64,000 nucleotides of DNA from Myxacorys californica WJT36-NPBG1. Lineage in GTDB: Bacteria; Cyanobacteriota; Cyanobacteriia; Leptolyngbyales; Leptolyngbyaceae. Position 1 is the first letter of the stretch. Every line of letters begins with the position of its first letter. Below are positions 53,924-62,600 of this stretch, one piece after another. Position numbers and translations under genes: made by a program. A model generated the notes under the pieces. It was given only the letters and a program-made list of their open reading frames with translations. It had not been told where the DNA came from and made no database searches. The stretch is taken from positions 26,066 through 90,065 of the forward strand of contig JAHHHO010000018.1 of the NCBI GenBank assembly GCA_019359315.1. Reading direction: 5' to 3'.

Positions 53924-54730
53924 ATGACAACCCTAATTCATCCGACTGCTGTAATTCATCCTGGGGCTGAACTTCATCCAACTGTACAGGTTGGCGCGTA
54001 CGCGGTGATCGGAGAACATGTGAAAGTTCGAGCGGGGACGATCGTTGGACATCATGTGGTGATTGAGGGCAACACTGACATTGGGGAGCGCAATCACTTC
54101 TTTCCAGGAGCCGCGATCGGGCTAGAGCCGCAGGATCTAAAATACGATGGGTCGCTGGGTCTGCTAAAAATTGGTAACGGCAATCAAATTCGGGAGTTTG
54201 TGACAATTCACCGCCCGACGCATGGAGATGACGTGACGCTGATTGGCAACGGCAATCTCTTGATGGCCTATACTCATGTCGGTCATAACTGCGTGATTGA
54301 AGATCAGGTGATTATTTCTAACTCGGTGTCACTGGCGGGACATGTTTACATCGAGACGAAAGCCAGAATTAGCGGCGTGCTGGGCGTTCATCAGTTTGTG
54401 CGGATTGGGCGTCATGCAATGGTAGGTGGCATGGCCAGAATTGATCGCGATGTGCCGCCGTACATGATAGTAGAAGGAAATCCGGGTCGGATTCGAGCGC
54501 TGCACAAGATTGGACTCCAGCGATCGGGATTTTCGGCGGACGATTTGCAGCTTTTGAGAAAGGCATTTCGGATTCTTTACCGCTCTGGTCTACGGCTGAC
54601 AGAGGCGTTGGATCAGCTTGAGCTGTTGCCTGAAAATGAGCATATCCAGCATTTGCATCAGTTTATTCGGCTGTCGGTCTCGCCCGGACGCCGAGGATTA
54701 ACGCCTGTTTTAGTCAAGGGTGGCGAATGA
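53924..54730 (+). CDS. lpxA: Acyl-[acyl-carrier-protein]-UDP-N-acetylglucosamine O-acyltransferase
   Basis: A 268-residue left-handed beta-helix trimer that adds the first acyl chain to UDP-GlcNAc. The start at 53924 (TTLIHPTAVIHPGAELHPTVQVG) is the family start; a TTG at 53888 is rejected. Hexapeptide repeats run to about residue 185, with the catalytic His in MAYTHVGHNCVIED and the helical C-terminus (LRKAFRILYRSGLRLTEAL). Its last four bases overlap the lpxB start (ATGA). Confidence 0.96.
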   Translation: MTTLIHPTAVIHPGAELHPTVQVGAYAVIGEHVKVRAGTIVGHHVVIEGNTDIGERNHFFPGAAIGLEPQDLKYDGSLGLLKIGNGNQIREFVTIHRPTHGDDVTLIGNGNLLMAYTHVGHNCVIEDQVIISNSVSLAGHVYIETKARISGVLGVHQFVRIGRHAMVGGMARIDRDVPPYMIVEGNPGRIRALHKIGLQRSGFSADDLQLLRKAFRILYRSGLRLTEALDQLELLPENEHIQHLHQFIRLSVSPGRRGLTPVLVKGGE

Positions 54731-55902
54731 AGCGGCGTATTTTCATCAGCACGGGAGAAGTATCAGGGGATCTTCAGGCGGCGTTGTTAGTGGAAGCGTT
54801 GCAGAAGCAGGCGAGATCACTGAATATCGATCTTGAAATTTTGGCATTGGGCGGCGATCGCATGGCAGAAGCTGGCGCAATCTTGCTGGGCAACACCAGC
54901 TCGATCGGCTCGATCGGCATATTTGAATCTCTGCCCTACATTCTGCCAACGCTCAGTCTTCAGCAACGAGCAAAACAGTATTTGCTGCAAAACCCGCCCG
55001 ATGCCGTGGTGATGATTGACTACATGAACCCCAACATCAGCATTGGTCGCTACGTTCGTCAACACTTGCCGCACGTTCCAACCGCTTATTTTATTTCGCC
55101 ACAGGAGTGGGTGTGGTCGCACACGCTTGAAAACACCAAAAAGATTGTCAGCATTACCGACTCGCTCTTAGCTATTTTTCCAGAAGAAGCCCGATATTAC
55201 GCTCAGCATGGTGCAAACGTACGACTAGTCGGGCATCCCTTGCTCGATCGCATGGAGGCGGCTCCCGATCGATTGACGGCTCGTGCGGCGTTAGGGATTT
55301 CAGACGAGCAGGTTGCGATCGTGCTACTGCCTGCGTCGCGTCAACAAGAAATCAAATATCTCATGCCGATCATGTTTCAAGCGGCTCAGCTGATCCAGGC
55401 ACAGGTTCCGACAGCTCACTTTTGGATTCCACTGTCGCTAGGGAAATATCGCGGTGCGGTAGAACGCGCGATCGCCAAACACCAGCTTCGCGCCACGATT
55501 CTAGAGAGTAACCAGGGAAAATCGACGCTGAGCGCGATCGCAGCGGCAGATCTGGCGCTGACCAAATCTGGTACGGTGAACCTCGAAATGGCATTGCTGA
55601 ATGTACCGCAAGTGGTGATGTATCGGGTCAATCCAATCACGGCTTGGGTCGCCAGAAATATTATTAAGTTCTCCATTCCATTTATGTCACCGCCGAATCT
55701 GGTGCTGATGAAGCCGATCGTGCCGGAATTTTTGCAGGAGGAGGCAATTCCTCGAACCATCGCAGATGTGGCGTTAGAGCAGTTGAAACCAGAGGTGAGG
55801 GAGCGGACGATCGCAGGCTATCAGGCGATGAGAGCCGCGTTAGGAGAACCGGGAGTGGGCGATCGCGCCGCTCAAGAAATTCTTAAACTGCTCAAACTTT
55901 GA
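54727..55902 (+). CDS. lpxB: Lipid-A-disaccharide synthase
   Basis: A 391-residue GT19 enzyme that joins two acylated glucosamines into the lipid A disaccharide at the inner membrane. The family motifs are ISTGEVSGDLQAALLVEAL at the start, the IDYMNPN segment, FISPQEWVWSHTLENTKKI, and the donor site LALTKSGTVNLEMALLNVPQVVMYRV. It overlaps lpxA by 4 bases, a sign of translational coupling. Confidence 0.96.
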   Translation: MKRRIFISTGEVSGDLQAALLVEALQKQARSLNIDLEILALGGDRMAEAGAILLGNTSSIGSIGIFESLPYILPTLSLQQRAKQYLLQNPPDAVVMIDYMNPNISIGRYVRQHLPHVPTAYFISPQEWVWSHTLENTKKIVSITDSLLAIFPEEARYYAQHGANVRLVGHPLLDRMEAAPDRLTARAALGISDEQVAIVLLPASRQQEIKYLMPIMFQAAQLIQAQVPTAHFWIPLSLGKYRGAVERAIAKHQLRATILESNQGKSTLSAIAAADLALTKSGTVNLEMALLNVPQVVMYRVNPITAWVARNIIKFSIPFMSPPNLVLMKPIVPEFLQEEAIPRTIADVALEQLKPEVRERTIAGYQAMRAALGEPGVGDRAAQEILKLLKL

Positions 55903-55994
55903 TTTTGGATTTGATTCTGGCAGTTAGATCGATCGGACTTCAAAGTTTTGCGACCAAGATTTCCTAGATTTCTGAACTATCGCCTAGACTCAAT

Positions 55995-56690
55995 ATGGTG
56001 CTGTCAAGTAGATCGGGGATGTATACCTACGCCTTTTTCAAAACGCCTAAAACAGACTTGCAGTTCGAGCAAGATGGAATCGCTGGACAGATTGAAATTA
56101 TGGGTACACCGACTCTCTCGGCACTGGTGGAACCAGACCTAGATTTAGATGAAATTCAGCAAAATGATCATCGGCTGGTTCAAGCGGTCTTGACCCACGA
56201 TCGCATCATTTGCGACTTGTTCTGGACGACTGCAATTCTTCCCTTACGGTTTGGGACGTGGTTTGTCTCGCCCGAAAATTTGCTCGAACATCTCGAATTA
56301 CATCAAGATAAGTATCTGGCAAAGCTAAATCAGTTTGAAGGAAAAGCCGAGTATCGCCTCATGCTGATGCCTATCGACAACCCGCCGCCCCAGTTAGAGT
56401 CGGAGTTGCGAGGAAAAGAGTATCTTTTGGCCAAGAAACAGCGCTATCAGCAGCAGGTAGACCAACGCACTCAACAGCAGCAGGAATTGAAGACGGTACT
56501 CAATGCGATCGCGTTGGCGTATCCTAACCACATCCTGAAAGAGTCTCAGTCTGAAGGCGAGAAGCTCTATTTACTCGTGAACCGTGAAGCTGAAGACACG
56601 CTTTATTCGCGCCTAGAAGGGTGGCAAAATCTCTGCTCTAGCTGGGAATTGACGTTGGGTGAGGCGCTGCCGCCCTATCACTTTGTTTAG
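55995..56690 (+). CDS. GvpL/GvpF family gas vesicle protein
   Basis: A 231-residue protein of the GvpL/F family: GMYTYAFFKTP at the start (the usual G-x-Y-x-Y strand), VLTHDRIICDLFWTTAILPLRFGTWFVS (the family core), a glutamine-rich central helix and YLLVNREAEDTLYSRLEGW at the end. The start could also be the ATG at 56019. GvpF-type proteins assist shell assembly of gas vesicles. No gvpA or other gvp gene is in the window, so this is an isolated copy. Confidence 0.85.
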   Translation: MVLSSRSGMYTYAFFKTPKTDLQFEQDGIAGQIEIMGTPTLSALVEPDLDLDEIQQNDHRLVQAVLTHDRIICDLFWTTAILPLRFGTWFVSPENLLEHLELHQDKYLAKLNQFEGKAEYRLMLMPIDNPPPQLESELRGKEYLLAKKQRYQQQVDQRTQQQQELKTVLNAIALAYPNHILKESQSEGEKLYLLVNREAEDTLYSRLEGWQNLCSSWELTLGEALPPYHFV

Positions 56691-56691
56691 G

Positions 56692-57051
56692 TTAGCGTTT
56701 TGAGGCGGCAATTAGAAAGCTGAGGACTAGCAGCCCTACGATCGCAATCCAAACTCCATTGCGGCGAATCCAAGCTTGCGGCGATGAACTCGTTTCGTAG
56801 TTCGTTGGGGTGCTGACCGTAGCGACGCGGCAATCGCGGTACATCGTGCATTCCCACGCATCGGGGCGCTGAGGATAGTTGCAGGTGTCATCCGCGTGAT
56901 AGGTACAGGTTCTACAGAGTGGCTCATTACCGATCGCGCGATGAAGTGGAATGCCCGCGTGACCGTGCGCCTTTAATGGGGTGCGGCAGTGAGGACAGGC
57001 GATCGCATCTCGATTTTTAATCGGTTGATGGCACTTAGGACAAGACAACAT
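56692..57051 (-). CDS. Zinc-ribbon protein with C-terminal membrane helix
   Basis: A 119-residue protein with an N-terminal zinc ribbon (MLSCPKCHQP ... ACPHCRTP), a second cysteine cluster (CRTCTYHADDTCNYPQRPDAWEC) and a single C-terminal hydrophobic helix (VWIAIVGLLVLSFLIAA). It is probably tail-anchored with the metal sites in the cytosol. It converges with the GvpL/F gene one base away. Function unknown; a scaffold or stress-sensor role is only a guess. Confidence 0.72.
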   Translation of the reverse strand: MLSCPKCHQPIKNRDAIACPHCRTPLKAHGHAGIPLHRAIGNEPLCRTCTYHADDTCNYPQRPDAWECTMYRDCRVATVSTPTNYETSSSPQAWIRRNGVWIAIVGLLVLSFLIAASKR

Positions 57052-57085
57052 AGCGGGTCAAGGGTTTGATGTGGGGAGTTCTTTT

Positions 57086-57394
57086 TTAGCGATTGCCAAA
57101 TTTGCGGACTTGATATTCGGCTTCTTCGAGAAAGGGAAACGACTGTCCCATCGCTTCAATGAACTTGCGATCGATCTCTTGTAGTACGTCTGCCGGAATC
57201 GATTTCCACGCTTCTTTACTTTGCCAATAAATCACCATGATCAGTTCTGTTTCGTCCTTTGGGTTAAACCAAATTTCTTTACCCGCATAGCCTGGGTACT
57301 TGGCTAAAGCTGCTGTCCAGATTTCTGCGTCCTTTTCAATATAGGTTTCGCGTAGTGCGATCGGCACTTTAACCTTGAGCCATTCAATCACCAT
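57086..57394 (-). CDS. TIGR03792 family protein
   Basis: A 102-residue soluble protein of the ABM-like ferredoxin fold, a family limited mainly to cyanobacteria. Features: VIEWLKVKVP start, RETYIEKDAEIWTAALAKYPGYAGKEIWFNP and VIYWQSKEAWKSIP. Related ABM proteins are small monooxygenases or dimeric sensors, but no catalytic residues can be named here. It is divergent from rtcB and shares the 160-base region carrying the palindromic promoter. Confidence 0.78.
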   Translation of the reverse strand: MVIEWLKVKVPIALRETYIEKDAEIWTAALAKYPGYAGKEIWFNPKDETELIMVIYWQSKEAWKSIPADVLQEIDRKFIEAMGQSFPFLEEAEYQVRKFGNR

Positions 57395-57459
57395 AAGTTG
57401 ATCTGTTACAGATAGACATCTCTAATTCAGAGTCATCTCTATTCTTACGCAGCCGTAGC

Positions 57460-57497
57460 TTGACAGTCTTGTATTACGCGTGTAGTATATATACTAC
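57460..57497 (+). promoter_or_regulatory. rtcB promoter with an overlapping perfect palindrome
   Basis: A sigma70-type pair is readable: TTGACA at 57460-57465, a 17-base spacer and TAGTAT at 57483-57488. The -10 box lies inside a perfect 16-bp palindrome, GTAGTATATATACTAC (57482-57497). A repressor dimer bound there would block the promoter. It sits about 60 bases ahead of the rtcB start and in the gap between divergent genes. Confidence 0.6.
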
Positions 57498-57554
57498 GGT
57501 GAGGCGATGGGCATCATCAAACCGTTATCGATACTCTACTAGGAGGCAATCATC

Positions 57555-58736
57555 ATGCCTTACGAAGCACTCAATCTTTCTACATCAACGCCTGTTTTAT
57601 CGTGGGCAAACCACGACCTCGGCCCGCAAGAAATCAAAATGGCGAAAAATGTTGCCTCCTTGCCCTTTGTGTTTAAACACGTTGCGCTGATGCCCGATGT
57701 TCACCTAGGTAAAGGAGCGCTGGTTGGTTCTGTTGTCGCGACGAAAGATGCGATCCTGCCTGCGGCTGTCGGAGTCGATATTGGCTGCGGAATGTGTGCC
57801 ATTAAGACGCCATTTGTGGCAGACCAACTGGAAGGTAAACTGAAGAAAATTCGTCAGGATATTGAAGCGATCATTCCGGTTGGCTTTAACGAAAACAAGG
57901 AAGCTGACAAAAAGGCGTTGAATTGGCAGGGATGGCACGACTTTAAGCATCTGCATTCAGGTGTGCAGCATCTAGAGAGCAAAGCCCTGAAGCAAATGGG
58001 GTCTCTTGGCGGCGGAAACCACTTTATCGAAGTGTGCATCGATACCGAGAATCAAGTGTGGCTGATGCTGCATTCTGGGTCGCGCAATATTGGCAATATG
58101 CTGGCGCAAAACCACATCAATACCGGAAAGAATTTGGCAAAGTTGGCGGGTGAGAAATTGCCTGATCCTGACTTGGCTTACTTTACGGCGGGGACTGCTG
58201 AATTTGAAGCCTATTGGCGTGATTTGCAGTGGGCGCAAGAGTATGCACGATTCAATCGAGAAGTGATGATGAGTCGCTTCCAAAAGGTAATCGAAAAGCA
58301 TCTTGCGGGCGGGAAGCCGATCAAGCCTCTCATGTCGGTGAACTGTCATCACAACTATGCCGAAAAGGAAATTCATTTTGGCGAAGAGGTGTATGTGACG
58401 CGCAAAGGGGCAGTGCGTGCCCGTGAGACCGATTACGGCATCATCCCTGGATCAATGGGCGCAAAGTCCTACATTGTCAAGGGCAAGGGCAATCACGAAA
58501 GCTACTGCTCGTGTTCTCACGGGGCAGGGCGATTAATGTCTCGCAACAAAGCGAAGAATGCTTACACCTTGGATGATTTGATTCGGCAAACAGAAGGGGT
58601 TGAGTGCCGTAAAGATGGAGGCGTGCTAGACGAGATTCCGGCGGCTTACAAGTCGATTGAATCGGTGATGGCAAATCAGGCTGATTTAGTGGAAGTTGTA
58701 GCAACGCTAAAGCAAGTGGTTTGTGTGAAAGGTTAA
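57555..58736 (+). CDS. rtcB: RtcB family RNA ligase
   Basis: A 393-residue RtcB-type ligase that joins 2',3'-cyclic phosphate and 5'-OH RNA ends using GTP and manganese. Visible sites: PDVHLGKGALVGSV and VGVDIGCGMCAI (metal Asp and Cys), LGGGNHFIEVC, GSMGAKSYIV and SYCSCSHGAGR with the guanylated His. AGGAGG is well placed ahead of the ATG. This is the shorter bacterial form. No RtcA or archease gene is adjacent. Confidence 0.92.
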   Translation: MPYEALNLSTSTPVLSWANHDLGPQEIKMAKNVASLPFVFKHVALMPDVHLGKGALVGSVVATKDAILPAAVGVDIGCGMCAIKTPFVADQLEGKLKKIRQDIEAIIPVGFNENKEADKKALNWQGWHDFKHLHSGVQHLESKALKQMGSLGGGNHFIEVCIDTENQVWLMLHSGSRNIGNMLAQNHINTGKNLAKLAGEKLPDPDLAYFTAGTAEFEAYWRDLQWAQEYARFNREVMMSRFQKVIEKHLAGGKPIKPLMSVNCHHNYAEKEIHFGEEVYVTRKGAVRARETDYGIIPGSMGAKSYIVKGKGNHESYCSCSHGAGRLMSRNKAKNAYTLDDLIRQTEGVECRKDGGVLDEIPAAYKSIESVMANQADLVEVVATLKQVVCVKG

Positions 58737-58767
58737 ATCAAATCACTAACTTATCAAATCAACTTAG

Positions 58768-58802
58768 AGATGCGTTCCTAACCGTGGAGCGCATCTTTTT
58801 TG
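58768..58802 (+). terminator. Intrinsic terminator of rtcB
   Basis: AGATGCGTTCC (58768-58778) pairs with GGAGCGCATCT (58786-58796), one G-U pair, 7-base loop, followed by a run of T residues. Confidence 0.85.
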
Positions 58803-58887
58803 TATCTAGAATAACGTTCTATCTCTGGAGGAATGGCAGCGGCGATCGCATCCCTTGTATCTTAGTTTCATTTCTTTGCTGTGAGCT

Positions 58888-59745
58888 ATGAAAAAGGGTT
58901 TGGCGAAGCAGTGGCGCACTGAACTTCACGATCTGCTGCGCGGGGCGTCAGGCGGATTTCTATTTGGTGTGCCGTTGCTCTACACAATGGAAGTTTGGTG
59001 GATCGGCTCATCTGTGGGTCCAGTGAGAATGCTATTAGCGCTCGTACTCACGTTTGCAATTATATTTTTTCTGAATCAGACGGCGGGCTTTCGCCGCGAC
59101 AGCGCTGTTCATACTACAGATGCATTGATTGACAGCGTTGAAGCGATCGCAATTGGCATTGTTTGTGCTGGATTTATTCTGATATTGCTGCAAGAAATTA
59201 CGCTACAAACTCCTTTACATGAAGCGTTGGGAAAATTGATTTACGAAGGTATGCCCTTCTCACTGGGTGTAGCATTAGCGAATCAGTTTCTTAGAGGAGA
59301 TGAAGGACGTTTTGATCAGCAATCTAACTCCTCTCGGTCTAAGCAACTGAGCGCCACCCTTTCAGATATCAGTGCGACGTTGATTGGAGCAACTATTATT
59401 GCATTTAATATTGCACCCACTGACGAAATTCCAATGCTGGCGGCGGCAGTTTCAGGACTTTCGTTGTTATCAATGATGATAGCGTCGTTGCTTATTTCAT
59501 ACTGCATTGTGTTCGCATCAGGGTTTACAAACTATCAGCAACGACAACAACAGCGCGGTATCTTTCAGCGTCCGTTAAGTGAAACGATCGCAAGTTATCT
59601 TGTGTCTCTCATTGCCGCAATGGTGATGCTGCTATTCTTTCAAAAGCTTGAATTTGGCGATCCGTGGCAGGTGTGGCTAAATTATTCGATTCTTTTAGGT
59701 TTACCGGCTACCGTGGGCGGAGCCGCAGGACGGTTAGCAATATGA
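58888..59745 (+). CDS. TIGR02587 family integral membrane protein
   Basis: A 285-residue membrane protein with six or seven hydrophobic helices (about 20-35, 45-62, 88-110, 125-140, 165-180, 190-215, 245-260). The DLLRGASGGFLFGVPLLYTMEVWW start matches family TIGR02587, which has no known function and is usually encoded next to TIGR02588. That is so here: the next gene overlaps by 4 bases. Confidence 0.82.
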   Translation: MKKGLAKQWRTELHDLLRGASGGFLFGVPLLYTMEVWWIGSSVGPVRMLLALVLTFAIIFFLNQTAGFRRDSAVHTTDALIDSVEAIAIGIVCAGFILILLQEITLQTPLHEALGKLIYEGMPFSLGVALANQFLRGDEGRFDQQSNSSRSKQLSATLSDISATLIGATIIAFNIAPTDEIPMLAAAVSGLSLLSMMIASLLISYCIVFASGFTNYQQRQQQRGIFQRPLSETIASYLVSLIAAMVMLLFFQKLEFGDPWQVWLNYSILLGLPATVGGAAGRLAI

Positions 59746-60143
59746 GCCATTCTTCTCAAGAACGACCCACGCGATCGATCGCAGAATGGACAACGTTTGG
59801 AATTGCGTCTACGATTTTGGGCGCGATCGCGGGTTTAGTGATTTACGCTTGGGCAACCGAGCAAGACCGTCCACCCGTGTTGACTCTAGAGCGGCGCGAG
59901 CAAATTCGGGAAGCGCAAGGACAATATTATGTTCCCTTTACCGTAGAAAATACGGGAGGCGAAACGGTGGAGTCGGTGCAGGTTGTGGCAGAGTTGCGGG
60001 TCAACGGTCAGGTTGAAGAATCGGGCGATCAGCAGATTGATTTTCTGTCGGATGGTGAAACTGAGGAAGGAGCGTTTGTGTTTCGCCGTGATCCGCGTCG
60101 GGGCGAGTTAACGGTTCGAGTCGCCAGCTATAAATTGCCGTAA
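59742..60143 (+). CDS. TIGR02588 family protein
   Basis: A 133-residue protein with one N-terminal membrane helix (WTTFGIASTILGAIAGLVIYAW) and a soluble immunoglobulin-like beta domain (YYVPFTVENTGGETVESVQVVAEL). The ATG at 59742 overlaps the stop of the preceding gene (ATGA), so the two are coupled and probably act together. Function unknown. Confidence 0.82.
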   Translation: MSHSSQERPTRSIAEWTTFGIASTILGAIAGLVIYAWATEQDRPPVLTLERREQIREAQGQYYVPFTVENTGGETVESVQVVAELRVNGQVEESGDQQIDFLSDGETEEGAFVFRRDPRRGELTVRVASYKLP

Positions 60144-60174
60144 CTCAAATTCTGCTCCGCCATGAGCCGCACAG

Positions 60175-60399
60175 ATGGAAATTTTAAGCATCAAAGTCAA
60201 GCCTAATTCCAAACGCCAAACCATTGAACAACAAGAAGATGGCAGTTGGATTGTGCATCTAAAATCCCCTCCAGTTGATGGTAAAGCGAATACAGAACTG
60301 ATCAAAGTGTTGTCCGATCGCTTCGATGTTCCTAAATCGTGCATTACGATCAGATCTGGCGCATCCTCCAAATTAAAACGAATTGAAATTGATTGCTAA
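60175..60399 (+). CDS. DUF167 family protein
   Basis: A 74-residue YggU-like protein: [35 protein letters not shown] and [16 protein letters not shown] are the conserved blocks. The fold is small alpha/beta; function is unknown, though members often sit near RNA- or cofactor-related genes. It overlaps the presumed mobA start by 17 bases. Confidence 0.88.
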   Translation: MEILSIKVKPNSKRQTIEQQEDGSWIVHLKSPPVDGKANTELIKVLSDRFDVPKSCITIRSGASSKLKRIEIDC

Positions 60400-61000
60400 T
60401 GAACTGAGTACTGTCATTCTGGCGGGTGGACAAAGTTCACGTATGGGTCGAGACAAGGCGCGGATCGAGATCAACGGTGTGCCGATGCTGCGACGAGTCT
60501 ACGATGCGGCGAGGCCCTGTAGCCGTGAGATCTATGTTGTCACCTCTAGAGTTGAAGCGTATCGATCGCTGCTGCCACTCGACGCAAAATTTATTGCTGA
60601 GATCGAACCGCGAGGTCCTGCGATCGCATTCGCTCAAGCATTACCTCACCTATCAACGGAATGGGTTCTCCTGTTAGCCTGTGACCTGCCGCAATTAGAT
60701 GGAGCCCAGCTAAAGGGTTGGACAGCCTTACTTGATCGCGTGCCAAATGATGCGATCCAAGGAAGCTTGACTGCGCCAATCGCGCTGCTGCCCAAACACG
60801 AAAAAGGTTGGGAGCCTCTGTGTGGTTTCTACCGCCGCACTTGCTTACCCGAATTGGCACACTTCATTGATCAAGGCGGACGCTCTTTTCAAAAGTGGCT
60901 ATCCAACCAACATATTCAAGAATTGCCTGTGAGCGCTCCGCAAGTTCTGTTTAATTGCAACACGCCTGATGATTTAGAACAGGTTATTCAACAGTTCTAG
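60383..61000 (+). CDS. mobA: Molybdenum cofactor guanylyltransferase
   Basis: A 205-residue nucleotidyltransferase that joins GMP to molybdopterin. Landmarks: [20 protein letters not shown] with the Gly-rich GTP loop and Lys, an [13 protein letters not shown] segment, [10 protein letters not shown] (metal Asp), [14 protein letters not shown], and FNCNTPDDL near the end. No ATG precedes the GTP loop; TTG at 60383 or 60389 must be used, inside the end of the DUF167 gene. No other moa/mob genes are present. Confidence 0.85.
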   Translation: MKLIANELSTVILAGGQSSRMGRDKARIEINGVPMLRRVYDAARPCSREIYVVTSRVEAYRSLLPLDAKFIAEIEPRGPAIAFAQALPHLSTEWVLLLACDLPQLDGAQLKGWTALLDRVPNDAIQGSLTAPIALLPKHEKGWEPLCGFYRRTCLPELAHFIDQGGRSFQKWLSNQHIQELPVSAPQVLFNCNTPDDLEQVIQQF

Positions 61001-61090
61001 TGGTCCTCACCCTCTTTATTCCTTCCTTGGCATTAGGTAATTTCTGCCACAGATCGATAAACTCATAAATGATGTTTGGAGGTGATCGGT

Positions 61091-61837
61091 GTGCCCAAGT
61101 TTCTGCTTGTAACGGATCTGGACCATACGCTAGTCGGAGATGACTTTGCCTTAGATCAACTGAATCAGTGGGTGATCGAGCAGCGACAGACGAACGGAGC
61201 AACGCTAGTCTATTCGACGGGGCGATCGCCAACGTTGTATCGAGAACTCCAAGCAGAAGCAGGACTGATTGACCCCGATATTCTCATTGCCTCCGTTGGC
61301 ACAGAAATCTACCATGGCGGGCAGAAATCGCCCGATTCGGGCTGGTTAGAGAAGTTGTCTGTCGGATGGGATCGCGCCGCTGTTTTTGCTGTGACGGCTC
61401 ATTTTTCTGATTTGGTCTTGCAACCCGAAACAGAGCAATGCGCGTTTAAGATCAGTTTTTTCTTAACCAAAGAAGCGGCGGTAGATGTGCTTCCCGAACT
61501 GGAATCGTTGCTAGAACAACGGGGTCTAGATGTGCAACTGATTTACAGCAGTGGGAAAGATTTAGATATTTTGCCGCGCAGCGCCAACAAGGGAGCTGCA
61601 ATGACGTTTATTCGCGAGCAGTTGGGATTTGCGGCGGCAGAAACGATCGTGTGCGGGGATTCGGGCAATGATATTGCGCTATTTGCGGCGGGAGAAGAAT
61701 GCGGAATTATCGTTGGTAATGCTCAGCCGGAACTTCTGCGATGGCATCGCAATCATCCCAGTACTCAACGCTATTTAGCAAAAGCGCATTGCGCGGCTGG
61801 TATTCTTGAAGGCTTAAAGTATTTTGGCTTTCGGTAA
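61091..61837 (+). CDS. Sucrose-phosphate phosphatase-type HAD hydrolase
   Basis: A 248-residue HAD-IIB enzyme. The GTG at 61091 is chosen because GGAGGTGAT lies directly ahead. The nucleophile motif is LLVTDLDHTLVGDD; ATLVYSTGRSP is motif II, a Lys sits in SANKGAAMTFI, and VCGDSGNDIALF is motif IV. The cap region (FKISFFL ... LIYSSGKDLDILP) fits cyanobacterial sucrose-phosphate phosphatase, which makes sucrose as a compatible solute. Mannosylfructose-phosphate phosphatase is a related alternative. No sucrose-phosphate synthase is nearby. Confidence 0.85.
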   Translation: MPKFLLVTDLDHTLVGDDFALDQLNQWVIEQRQTNGATLVYSTGRSPTLYRELQAEAGLIDPDILIASVGTEIYHGGQKSPDSGWLEKLSVGWDRAAVFAVTAHFSDLVLQPETEQCAFKISFFLTKEAAVDVLPELESLLEQRGLDVQLIYSSGKDLDILPRSANKGAAMTFIREQLGFAAAETIVCGDSGNDIALFAAGEECGIIVGNAQPELLRWHRNHPSTQRYLAKAHCAAGILEGLKYFGFR

Positions 61838-61863
61838 ACCGTTCTCCCTCTTTGCACGCCGCC

Positions 61864-61897
61864 CATGATTGGTTATCTCACATGATTGGTTATCTCA
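61864..61897 (+). repeat. 17-bp tandem duplication across the ruvA start
   Basis: CATGATTGGTTATCTCA occurs twice back to back (61864-61880 and 61881-61897). The second copy contains the ruvA ATG at 61882. The first creates an out-of-frame ATG whose frame, MIGYLT, ends at a TGA overlapping the true ATG. Confidence 0.9.
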
Positions 61898-62508
61898 AGG
61901 GTACGATCGCAACGATCCAAAAAATCAGCAGTTCGCGTGTGGTTCTGACACTAGATGTGAATGATATCGGCTACGACATTCAGATTGTGCCGCGTCTGAT
62001 GCAAGATTTGCCCGAAATTGGAGAAGCTGCGCAGATCTTTACGCATCTCAATGTGCGAGAAGATCAGGTAACGCTGTTTGGGTTTGGCTCGTCGGCAGAG
62101 CGAGATTTGTTTCGGCAGCTGGTGAGTGTGAGTGGAATTGGCCCGCAATTGGCCGTGGCGTTGCTTGATACGTTGGGATTGCAAGATCTGGTGCAAGCGA
62201 TCGTATCGGGCAATACGCGATTACTGTCTCGCACGCCGGGCGTTGGGGCCAAAACCGCCGAACGCATTGCCCTAGAACTCAAGACAAAGCTCTCTGAGTG
62301 GCGATCGCAGGCAAATCTTGTCCTGGCTCCGGGCGCAGGGCCTGCCTCGAATATTCAAGAAGATGTGGAAATGACGCTCCTCGCGCTGGGCTATACCGAT
62401 CGCGAGATTACCCAAGCGTTGCAAGCGGTGGGACAGAGTTCTACCTTGTCAAAATCGGATGATGCAGAAGTGTGGATTCGACAAGCGATCGCTTGGTTGA
62501 GTCAGTAG
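61882..62508 (+). CDS. ruvA: Holliday junction branch migration protein RuvA
   Basis: A 208-residue RuvA, the tetramer that holds Holliday junctions for RuvB. The start at 61882 (MIGYLKGTIATIQ) is the family start. Domain I is the OB fold (to about 65), domain II contains two helix-hairpin-helix motifs (VSGIGPQLAVALLD and TPGVGAKTAERIALEL), and domain III is the flexible C-terminal RuvB-binding part. A repeat at the start creates a short leader frame. Confidence 0.95.
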   Translation: MIGYLKGTIATIQKISSSRVVLTLDVNDIGYDIQIVPRLMQDLPEIGEAAQIFTHLNVREDQVTLFGFGSSAERDLFRQLVSVSGIGPQLAVALLDTLGLQDLVQAIVSGNTRLLSRTPGVGAKTAERIALELKTKLSEWRSQANLVLAPGAGPASNIQEDVEMTLLALGYTDREITQALQAVGQSSTLSKSDDAEVWIRQAIAWLSQ

Positions 62509-62600
62509 TAAGCATCTGTATTGCATCGCTCTGCCTCTGAAAAATTAGTAGTCAGCTTTGCTAACCTAGGACAAGCTAAAACGCCTTAAGTAACCCTGCT
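62484..62600 (+). repeat. Direct repeat, left copy (ruvA-hicA junction)
   Basis: Two blocks of this region, 62484-62507 (end of ruvA) and 62551-62600 (end of hicA), recur at 63091-63114 and 63123-63172. The first block differs at one position of 24, the second at three of 50. The right copy lacks the spacer found here. Confidence 0.85.
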
